Assembly (NCBI GenBank): GCA_021848555.1
Contig: JAJZUN010000071.1
Location: 1-9,703, forward strand
Source: Pseudomonadota bacterium
GTDB taxonomy: Bacteria; Pseudomonadota; Gammaproteobacteria; Burkholderiales; SG8-39
Direction of reading: 5' to 3'
Length of the DNA: 9,703 nt
The position numbers were made by a program, and so were the translations under genes. The notes beneath the pieces were generated by a model, which was given only the letters and a program-made list of their open reading frames with translations, was not told where the DNA came from and ran no database searches. Shown one piece after another: positions 1 through 4,980 of the stretch (the stretch's first letter is position 1; each line of letters opens with the position of its first letter).

Positions 1-543
1 CCGGTGGGACCGCTCGCGATCGCCGACGAGGTGTCGATGAAGCTGTCGCAAATGGTGCGTAAGCAGGCGCAGGCCGACCTTGCCGCCGAAGGCAAGGCCT
101 ACAGGCCGCATCCCGCGTTCGCGCTGGTCGATCGCATGGTGGACGAATTCAAGCGCCCGGGGCGCGCCGGCGGCGCCGGTTTCTACGAATATCCCGCGGG
201 CGGCGAGAAATTCCTCTGGCCGGAGTTGAAGCGCCTGTTCGAACAACCCGGCATCGCCTGGGACATGCAGGAACTGAAGGACCGCATTCTCTATATCCAG
301 GCGATCGAAGCGGCGCGCTGCCTGGAGGAGGGCGTGTTGCGGAACGTGGCCGACGCCAACATCGGTTCGATTTTCGGCATCGGCTTCCCCGCCTGGGCCG
401 GCGGCGCGCTGCAGTTCATCAACTCCGTGGGCGTGGCGAAATTCGCCGCGCGCGCCGACGCGCTCGCTGCCAAGTACGGCGAGCGCTATGCCTGCCCGAA
501 CATCGTGCGCGCCAAGGCGCAGGCCGGCGAGACCTTCGTTTGA
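1..543 (+). CDS. 3-hydroxyacyl-CoA dehydrogenase (FadB/FadJ-type multifunctional enzyme), C-terminal part
   Basis: The reading frame is open from base 1 and stops with TGA at 541-543, so the 5' part lies outside the window. The visible 180 residues match the C-terminal 3-hydroxyacyl-CoA dehydrogenase domains of multifunctional beta-oxidation proteins. The motif RPGRAGGAGFYEY corresponds to the family's G-x-G-F-Y-x-Y signature. It is followed by a second helical repeat containing IGSIFGIGFPAWAGGALQF, typical of FadB/FadJ-like proteins. The family oxidises 3-hydroxyacyl-CoA with NAD+, and the multifunctional forms also carry enoyl-CoA hydratase at the N-terminus, which is not visible here. An acyl-CoA dehydrogenase follows on the same strand, which supports an acyl-CoA degradation operon. 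Family is confident; substrate range cannot be told. Confidence 0.9.
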   Translation, partial: PVGPLAIADEVSMKLSQMVRKQAQADLAAEGKAYRPHPAFALVDRMVDEFKRPGRAGGAGFYEYPAGGEKFLWPELKRLFEQPGIAWDMQELKDRILYIQAIEAARCLEEGVLRNVADANIGSIFGIGFPAWAGGALQFINSVGVAKFAARADALAAKYGERYACPNIVRAKAQAGETFV

Positions 544-563
544 AATTGGCTATTTCCAAAACG

Positions 564-580
564 GGGAAAATGGGTTTCCC
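564..580. repeat. small hairpin, first of a cluster
   Basis: GGGAAA (564-569) pairs with TTTCCC (575-580) around a 5-base loop, about 20 bases after the stop of the dehydrogenase gene. No T-run follows, so it is not a canonical intrinsic terminator. It is the first of several consecutive inverted repeats in the spacer. Confidence 0.5.
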
Positions 581-594
581 AAAGATCGCCGCTT

Positions 595-623
595 GCGTGC
601 GGATGGATTCATCATCCGTGCGC
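595..623. repeat. hairpin H1 of the 3HCDH/ACAD spacer
   Basis: Arms 595-605 and 613-623 are complementary over 11 positions, with two G-T pairs when read as RNA. The loop is the 7 bases GATTCAT. The inner stem contains CGGATG/CATCCG. Loop and inner stem resemble hairpin H2 at 636-660, which has a 7-base loop GATTTTT and inner stem CGGACG/CGTCCG. This suggests duplication or a shared element type. Confidence 0.7.
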
Positions 624-635
624 GAGCGGCGATCC

Positions 636-660
636 GCACGGACGGATTTTTCGTCCGTGC
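636..660. repeat. hairpin H2 of the 3HCDH/ACAD spacer
   Basis: A perfect 9-base stem, GCACGGACG (636-644) with CGTCCGTGC (652-660), encloses the 7-base loop GATTTTT. The T-run is in the loop, not after the stem, which argues against an intrinsic terminator. The last two bases also form the outer pairs of the next hairpin (659-679), so the two may compete for pairing. Confidence 0.75.
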
Positions 661-679
661 AGGTCTTGGGAAGACCTGC
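659..679. repeat. hairpin with 9-base stem
   Basis: GCAGGTCTT (659-667) is the exact reverse complement of AAGACCTGC (671-679), with a GGG loop. It abuts hairpin H2 and shares its terminal GC. A short GCGCG/CGCGC stem follows at 678-690, and then the long palindrome at 694-742. Confidence 0.75.
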
Positions 680-693
680 GCGCTACGCGCGCC

Positions 694-742
694 AACCTCG
701 TTTCTTGTACGGATACACACCGTCCGTACAAGAAACGAGGTT
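694..742. repeat. long perfect inverted repeat H3
   Basis: A perfect 20-base arm (694-713) pairs with 723-742 around a 9-base interval; counting a T-G pair leaves a 7-base loop ACACACC. There is no downstream T-run. It ends 57 bases before the acyl-CoA dehydrogenase start, so if transcribed it would form a very stable structure between the two genes. Its core, GTACGGATA then ACC then TCCG, recurs in the palindrome at 9484-9532. Confidence 0.9.
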
Positions 743-799
743 CTTCAAGTTAACCGGCCTTAAAGTTGGTGAGATGGCAACAGAAGAGGAATTACGAAG

Positions 800-1936
800 A
801 TGATCACGCGCACGGTGTACCGCGAAGACCACGAAATGTTCCGCGCCACGGTGCGCCGCTTCGTCGAGCGCGAGTGCCTGCCGCGCCAGGCCGAGTGGGA
901 CCAAGCCGGCTGCGTCGATCGCGACACCTGGCTCAAGGCCGGGCGCGAGGGGCTGCTGTGCACCTCGCTGCCGGAGGCATTCGGCGGCGGTGGCGGCGAT
1001 TTCGGCCATTGCGCGGTGCTGATCGAGGAACTGGCCGCGGCCAATGTGAGCGGCCCCGGCTTCTATCTGCATTCGGACATCATCGCGCCCTATATTTACC
1101 GTTTGGGCACGGATGAACAAAAGCGCCGCTGGTTGCCCAAGTGCGCAAGCGGCGAATGCATACTCGCGATCGCGATGAGCGAGCCCGGCGCCGGCTCCGA
1201 CCTCAAAGCCATACGCACGACTGCGGTTCGAGATGGCGACGAGTATGTGATCAACGGCAGCAAGACCTTCATCAGCAACGGGCTCAATTGCGATCTGGTC
1301 GTGGTCGTGGCCAAGACCGATCCCGCCGCAGGCGCCAAAGGTGTGTCGCTGCTCCTGGTCGAGGCCGACCGGCCCGGATTCAAAAAAGGGCGCAAGCTGG
1401 AGAAGATCGGCCAGGAGGCGGCCGACACCGCGGAACTGTTCTTCGACGAGGTGCGCGTGCCCGCGGCGAATCTGCTGGGCGAGCCGAACAAGGGCTTCGC
1501 CTACCTGATGCAGGAACTGGCGCAGGAGCGCTTCATCATCGCGATCGCCTCGGCCTCCAAGATGGAGGCGATGCTGGCCGAGACCATACGCTATACCAAG
1601 GAGCGCAAGGTATTCGGCCAGACCGTATTCGATTTCCAGAACACCAAGTTCAAGCTGTCCGACCTGAAAGCCAGGGCCACGGCGATGCGCATCATGGTCG
1701 ATCATTACCTGGCCGAACACCTGCGGCGCAAGCTGACGGTGGAAGAGGCCGCGATCGCGAAGCTGTTCACCACCGAGACGCTGTGCGCGGGCCTGGACGA
1801 CATGCTGCAGCTGCACGGCGGCTACGGCTACATGATGGAATACCCGATCGCGCGCGCATTCGTGGACGCGCGCGTGTCGCGCATCTACGGCGGCACCTCG
1901 GAAGTCATGCGCGAGCTGATTTCGCGCGGACTCTAA
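800..1936 (+). CDS. acyl-CoA dehydrogenase
   Basis: This is a 378-residue FAD-dependent acyl-CoA dehydrogenase, the usual length for the family, catalysing alpha,beta-desaturation of an acyl-CoA thioester. Visible signatures are AIAMSEPGAGSDLKA in the middle domain, the helix segment ELAQERFIIA, ERKVFGQ, and the C-terminal QLHGGYGYMMEYPIAR followed by RIYGGTSEVM. At the MCAD catalytic-base position (YEGT) this protein has Gly364. Glu243 in the QER segment is in the position used by isovaleryl-CoA and long-chain dehydrogenases, so it is the likely base. Start chosen at 800, with GAGGA at 786-790 and a normal N-terminus. It lies downstream of the 3-hydroxyacyl-CoA dehydrogenase, with the hairpin-rich spacer between. 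Exact substrate is unknown. Confidence 0.95.
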   Translation: MITRTVYREDHEMFRATVRRFVERECLPRQAEWDQAGCVDRDTWLKAGREGLLCTSLPEAFGGGGGDFGHCAVLIEELAAANVSGPGFYLHSDIIAPYIYRLGTDEQKRRWLPKCASGECILAIAMSEPGAGSDLKAIRTTAVRDGDEYVINGSKTFISNGLNCDLVVVVAKTDPAAGAKGVSLLLVEADRPGFKKGRKLEKIGQEAADTAELFFDEVRVPAANLLGEPNKGFAYLMQELAQERFIIAIASASKMEAMLAETIRYTKERKVFGQTVFDFQNTKFKLSDLKARATAMRIMVDHYLAEHLRRKLTVEEAAIAKLFTTETLCAGLDDMLQLHGGYGYMMEYPIARAFVDARVSRIYGGTSEVMRELISRGL

Positions 1937-1948
1937 GGTGTTGGCGGG

Positions 1949-2425
1949 ATGAATGCCGAACTGAGCGCACACCTCGCGCGCTTGCTGCGCGCGCGCACTA
2001 CCGCTGCCTTGGGCACGCTGCGTGCCGGCGCACCGTTTGTCTCGATGGTGCCGTACGCGCTCGCGGCCGGCGGATTCGTCGTGCACGTGAGCGGGTTCGC
2101 GGCGCACACCAGGGACATGCTCGCCGATGCGCGCGTGAGCCTGATGGTCGCGCAAGCGGAGGATAGCGGAACCTCGCCGCTAGGCCTGATGCGCGTTTCG
2201 GTGCAGGGTCAGGCGCAGCAGATCCCCGCTGACGCGCCCGAACTCGCCGCGCTAAAGGCGGCCTATGTCGCGCGCTTTCCCGATGCGGAGCCGATGTTCG
2301 GCTTCGGCGACTTCTCGATTTTCCTGATCCGGCCCGAGTCGGCGCGTTTCGTCGCGGGTTTCGGCCGGGCGCATACGCTCAGCGGCGCTTCGCTGGTCGA
2401 ACTGCTGCGGCCGATGCGCGCCTAA
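1949..2425 (+). CDS. HugZ-like pyridoxamine 5'-phosphate oxidase-fold protein
   Basis: The 158-residue protein begins 12 bases after the acyl-CoA dehydrogenase stop, so it is probably co-transcribed. It has the split-barrel FMN-binding fold pattern of the PNPOx/HugZ family: an N-terminal helix with LRARTTAALGTL, a strand with PFVSMVPYAL, then HTRDMLADARVSLMV, and a C-terminal GFGDFSIFLIRPESARFVAGFGRAH. HugZ-type proteins bind haem or flavin, and some degrade haem. The C-terminal DUF2470-type extension seen in longer HugZ proteins is absent, so this is the short form. There is no signal peptide and it is likely cytoplasmic. Its role next to beta-oxidation genes is unclear; a flavin-linked reductase or oxidase activity is an inference. 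Confidence 0.8.
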   Translation: MNAELSAHLARLLRARTTAALGTLRAGAPFVSMVPYALAAGGFVVHVSGFAAHTRDMLADARVSLMVAQAEDSGTSPLGLMRVSVQGQAQQIPADAPELAALKAAYVARFPDAEPMFGFGDFSIFLIRPESARFVAGFGRAHTLSGASLVELLRPMRA

Positions 2426-2443
2426 CCCCCGGCACACCACGGT

Positions 2444-2457
2444 CACGCGGCCGCGTG
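2444..2457. repeat. perfect 14-base GC palindrome
   Basis: CACGCGGCCGCGTG equals its own reverse complement and lies 18 bases past the HugZ-like stop codon. No T-run follows. It marks the junction between the conserved operon and the accessory stretch; function unknown. Confidence 0.6.
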
Positions 2458-2496
2458 CATCAACGCGCGATAGAGCGCACTATCCGGAGACGGTAG

Positions 2497-2519
2497 TTCT
2501 GGCTATAATCTAGCCAGAA
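2497..2519 (+). promoter_or_regulatory. -10 box inside an operator palindrome of the first toxin-antitoxin operon
   Basis: A consensus -10 hexamer TATAAT lies at 2504-2509, without a good -35 box. It sits within an inverted repeat: TTCTGGCTA (2497-2505) is the exact reverse complement of TAGCCAGAA (2511-2519), with a 5-base centre. The right arm ends on the A of the toxin start codon. This is the arrangement expected for an autorepressed type II toxin-antitoxin promoter. Transcription from this -10 would start around 2515-2517, leaving almost no leader. Confidence 0.75.
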
Positions 2520-2812
2520 TGAGATTCGAGATACTCCTTGCGCCTGAAGCCGTTGAAGACCTTCGCAAACTGAAGGCCGGTGAACGTGCAGCGGTGAAGG
2601 AAGCCCTCGAAACACATTTGAGATACGAACCAACCAAGACTAGCCGTAGCCGGATCAAGCGCTTGCGCGGTGTCGCGCGACCGCAATATAGGCTTCGCAT
2701 CGAAGAGGTCCGTGTGTTCTACGATGTTTCGAGTTCGACAGTCGAGGTACTGGCGATCGTGCCCAAACCGGAGGCCGAATCATGGCTGGAGCAGTTCGGA
2801 AGTTCAAAGTGA
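2519..2812 (+). CDS. type II toxin, RelE/ParE family
   Basis: The 97-residue basic protein has the RelE/ParE-fold layout. It starts with a strand (MRFEILLAPEAVEDL), then a helical hairpin with a conserved Leu/Lys-rich segment, a basic strand (RIKRLRGVARPQYRLRI), and EEVRVFYDV followed by VEVLAIVPKPEAESWL. RelE members are ribosome-dependent mRNA endonucleases, while ParE members poison gyrase; the sequence does not decide between them. The gene precedes its antitoxin, the reverse of the common order, and overlaps it by 31 bases, implying translational coupling. The start at 2519 matches the family N-terminus but lies only 9 bases after the -10 box, so the mRNA would be essentially leaderless. 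Lower GC than the flanking operon fits horizontal transfer. Confidence 0.85.
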   Translation: MRFEILLAPEAVEDLRKLKAGERAAVKEALETHLRYEPTKTSRSRIKRLRGVARPQYRLRIEEVRVFYDVSSSTVEVLAIVPKPEAESWLEQFGSSK

Positions 2813-3051
2813 AAGAAGTCCCTCTTTCTGAGGTCAAAGATGACCTGTCTCGCTTTCTTAGGGAAGCGGAAACGCGAGTCGTCGTCATCACACGCCACGG
2901 CAAACCGGCCGGAGTACTGATCGGGTTCAAGTCGGAGGATGACTGGTTCGACTACCGGCTCGAACACGACCCTAGGTTCATACAGCGTGTCGAGCAGGCT
3001 CGCGCAAGCTTACGCGTGGGCCGAGGTGTCAAGCTTGAAGACATCAAGTAA
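2782..3051 (+). CDS. type II antitoxin, Phd/YefM family
   Basis: This 89-residue protein overlaps the toxin gene by 31 bases. Its N-terminal half has the Phd/YefM pattern: PLSEVKDDLSRFLREAE, then VVVITRHGKPAGVLIGF. In this family that half dimerises and binds the operator. The acidic C-terminal part (about residues 52-75) would be the disordered toxin-neutralising segment. The protein should bind the palindrome at 2497-2519 and repress the operon, more strongly when complexed with toxin (conditional cooperativity is known for the family). A degenerate attC-like left half begins 7 bases after its stop, suggesting the pair arrived as an integron cassette. Confidence 0.85.
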   Translation: MAGAVRKFKVKEVPLSEVKDDLSRFLREAETRVVVITRHGKPAGVLIGFKSEDDWFDYRLEHDPRFIQRVEQARASLRVGRGVKLEDIK

Positions 3052-3058
3052 CGGTGCG

Positions 3059-3110
3059 CACTAACTGCCCAGTCAACGCGGACGCACGCGCCAGCGCCGT
3101 GCCTAGCGAC
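3059..3110 (+). other. possible degenerate attC (left half only)
   Basis: CACTAAC (3059-3065), a 5-base gap and AGTCAACG (3071-3078) followed by CGGACGC have the spacing and wording of the R''-L'' half of an integron attC, just after the antitoxin stop. The matching right half is poor: CGTGCCT is only a partial L' and there is no GTTRRRY core. It is listed as weak support for a cassette origin of the toxin-antitoxin pair. Confidence 0.3.
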
Positions 3111-3151
3111 GATCGATGGGCGCGCGCCGGTTACTGGGGATGTTGGGCCTC

Positions 3152-3556
3152 ATGAGCGAATACGACGACAGAATCGGCGTGATTGCTGAACGCACATCGG
3201 TTGCTATGCACGCCTTTTGGTCGGCCATGCTGACCGCACACACCGTTCTTCTCTCCGTGGCAGTTGCTCTTCCCGCAGCCATTCCTTCTGCCTATCTATG
3301 GCAATTCAAGGTAGTCGGTGCAACGGCAACAGCATGCATACTTGCACTTTTGTTTAACTTTGCGGCAGTACGCATGCAGTACGAAGAAATAGGGCGTAGC
3401 CTCCTTGACTACGAGGCGGAGCTTACGGTAGCGCAGCGTAAAAGTGGCATAACCTCAGCAGTGCGCCGGCATTACCTCGTCCGGGTAGCAGAAGTAATAG
3501 CGGCTACAGGGTTGATCATCGAGGCCTGTCTGCTTGTGTGGGTTCTCATTAGATAA
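3152..3556 (+). CDS. small membrane protein of unknown function
   Basis: I do not recognise a family. The 134-residue protein has three likely transmembrane helices, at about residues 20-40, 54-73 and 112-132, with a charged loop of about 35 residues between the second and third (MQYEEIGRSLLDYEAEL onward). The start at 3152 (MSEYDDRIGV) is preferred because GGGGA lies upstream at a usable distance. An ATG at 3116 in the same frame would add 12 residues but has no ribosome binding site. Codon use is less GC-biased than in the flanking operons. A membrane partner, immunity or effector role is possible but not shown. Confidence 0.65.
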   Translation: MSEYDDRIGVIAERTSVAMHAFWSAMLTAHTVLLSVAVALPAAIPSAYLWQFKVVGATATACILALLFNFAAVRMQYEEIGRSLLDYEAELTVAQRKSGITSAVRRHYLVRVAEVIAATGLIIEACLLVWVLIR

Positions 3557-3658
3557 ACATCAGGCCACAACAACTTGTCACTTGAGCCGTCGGTCCCGCC
3601 TTGATAGGCATAAGGCTAAGGTGGAACGATGTGTCATGACATCTATGGAGAAAGTGTG

Positions 3659-4351
3659 ATGGGACTCTTAATCGGAAACGTGATGGGATTCTTGATCGCA
3701 TATACCATTGCCGCAGCAATCATGGGCTGGCTTGCGGCACGAAAAAACAGAAATGCGTGGGCTTGGGGATTGATTGGTGGGTTGTTTCTACTATTTGGAC
3801 TCATCGTTTTAGCATTCACCCCGTATCTGTGCCCGAAGTGCAAACAACCTATAACCAACAGCGAATGGAGAAACCGCACTTGCCCGAGATGCGAAGGTGA
3901 CCGGAAGGAAACTTTAGTTTCGACGGTTACCGATCTTTCAAATCCACAGTACAGTGCGCCGATTGTTGACGAAGACCATGCCTACGCGGAGATAGCCAAT
4001 GAGTTGGAAGGTGGCATCGCAGATAAAGGGCTTTGGACTCGCTTGTTTGCCGAATCCGGCGGAGACGAGAGGCAGACAAAGGTGCTTTACATCAAGCAGC
4101 GCGCTGACCAACTCATCTCTGCTGAACGCTTACGTCTGGAACGAGCGGCAACCGAGCGTGCAGAATTAGAGGCCATCGAAAAAGCTAAACTTGCTAGATT
4201 GTCCGAAGAACAACGCGCATATGAACTGCTTCCCAAAGGGCATTGCCCCAACTGCAGAGCAGTCATCCCAATGGTGTCCGATGAGTGTCCGAAATGCCGG
4301 GCGCTCTTTACGGATTCCAGTTGGAAAGTGCTTCCAATCGAGAACACATAA
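3659..4351 (+). CDS. membrane-anchored double zinc-ribbon protein with coiled coil
   Basis: The 230-residue protein starts with two hydrophobic helices (about residues 4-26 and 33-56). A first zinc ribbon follows (Cys58, Cys61, Cys75, Cys78), then a charged linker containing an EIANELEGGIADKGLWTRLF-like segment, a coiled coil rich in Glu, Arg and Ala (about 153-188), and a second zinc ribbon (Cys196, Cys199, Cys210, Cys213). The start at 3659 is chosen because GGAG at 3647-3650 is 8 bases upstream; an in-frame ATG at 3629 is less well supported. The central DKGLWTRLFAE segment resembles a motif I have seen in assorted proteobacterial membrane proteins of unknown role. Function is unknown; zinc binding and a cytoplasmic, membrane-tethered position are inferred. 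A cassette-type attC lies 144 bases downstream. Confidence 0.7.
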   Translation: MGLLIGNVMGFLIAYTIAAAIMGWLAARKNRNAWAWGLIGGLFLLFGLIVLAFTPYLCPKCKQPITNSEWRNRTCPRCEGDRKETLVSTVTDLSNPQYSAPIVDEDHAYAEIANELEGGIADKGLWTRLFAESGGDERQTKVLYIKQRADQLISAERLRLERAATERAELEAIEKAKLARLSEEQRAYELLPKGHCPNCRAVIPMVSDECPKCRALFTDSSWKVLPIENT

Positions 4352-4530
4352 AGCCCGCTTCCATATCTCAGCACATCTCGTCAATCTTTCAGAAGAACAT
4401 CGCACGGAAGGATATTGATCGCATCATTGACATGCTCTTCGCAAACAAGATGATCTCCGAAGCCAACAATGCCATCTCTTACGGTTTCTGGGACGCCCAA
4501 CCCTGCGGTCAACCGGACGCTGTACGATGA
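4351..4530 (+). pseudogene. probable remnant of a winged-helix C-terminal domain
   Basis: Immediately after the zinc-ribbon stop, another frame reads KPASISQHISSIFQKN, then DIDRIIDMLFANKMISEANN and AISYGFW. This alternation of short helices and a final strand is like the winged-helix tails of NYN/PIN-type proteins, but the assignment is tentative. It has no start codon of its own. The upstream part of the frame is only the antisense-of-frame shadow of the zinc-ribbon gene, so the 5' part of the original gene is missing. The last residues run into the attC site, as is common for cassette genes. It may be a truncated gene whose 5' end was replaced by the zinc-ribbon gene. Confidence 0.4.
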
Positions 4531-4565
4531 AGCCGCGCAGCGCCGGTTACCTTTAACAGTAAGGC
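4495..4565 (+). other. integron attC-like recombination site, + orientation
   Basis: The 71-base site has full attC architecture. R'' is GCCCAAC (4495-4501), followed by a 5-base spacer. L'' is GGTCAACC (4507-4514, extending to CCGG). A central stem is formed by CGCTG (4518-4522) with CAGCG (4538-4542). L' is GGTTACC (4545-4551), then a 7-base spacer, and R' is GTAAGGC (4559-4565). L'' and L' pair except for one extra C (4510), the extrahelical base that orients attC folding. R' departs from the GTTRRRY consensus at its third base, so activity may be weak. The site follows + strand genes, as expected for a cassette end. Confidence 0.7.
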
Positions 4566-4980
4566 GTTTGAATTATGATTCCCGCCTCTATTGCCAGGTT
4601 CATCGCGTGCGGTTTCCGGCCGTCGGAGCGGGCGGGAGGCTCCTGTGCTGCTACGCGCGGCCACGGTCCATGACGGCTCGGAGCCCAGCTAGTATTGAAA
4701 CATATTAGTTTTGCAACATCACGGTAGATGCGAACAATGTTTCGAAATTAGTGATTCGTTGTACTAGCGCTTGCTGCGCCGCGCTTCGGCGGCGAGCAAT
4801 GGTTGGTCTGACCGCCTGCGCATGGAGATCGAAGCCCTGGGGCTCGACTAGCGCGATGTGATCGTCGGGAGGGAGTATGTGCCTGTGGGGCGCGAACCCG
4901 TGACGGCGCGTGACCTCAATCAGCCGATAACCGAGGAGGCCTGAGCGCGCAGTCTGCCGAAGCAGCCGCATACCTTACGC
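4566..4980. other. degenerate gene-free stretch with remnant coding sequence
   Basis: No intact gene is convincing here. On the + strand, from about 4767 to 4944, a frame reads LRRASAASNGW, DRLRMEIEALGLD, a TAG stop, then RDVIVGREYVPVGREPVTAR and DLNQPITEEA before a TGA. This looks like the end of a protein gene interrupted by one stop, but I do not recognise the family. Between 4688 and 4768 there is an AT-rich interrupted inverted repeat: GCTAGTA/TACTAGC outside, GAAACAT/ATGTTTC inside. The rest (4566-4687) shows nothing I can assign. Confidence 0.4.

Noticed and set aside
636..660. Intrinsic terminator after the 3-hydroxyacyl-CoA dehydrogenase gene
   Set aside because: The T-run is in the loop and none follows any of the stems in this spacer on either strand.
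544..742. CRISPR-like array because of repeated CGGAY words
   Set aside because: The repeats are inverted, differ in length and spacing, and have no constant direct repeat with unique spacers.
683..2155. 490-codon open frame on the minus strand opposite the acyl-CoA dehydrogenase
   Set aside because: Antisense shadow of a clearly recognised gene; no family motifs and no ribosome binding site.
3557..3616. Possible attC between the small membrane protein and the zinc-ribbon gene (CCACAAC ... ATAAGGC)
   Set aside because: Core-like words are present at roughly the right distance, but the inner arms do not pair and neither core fits the consensus well.
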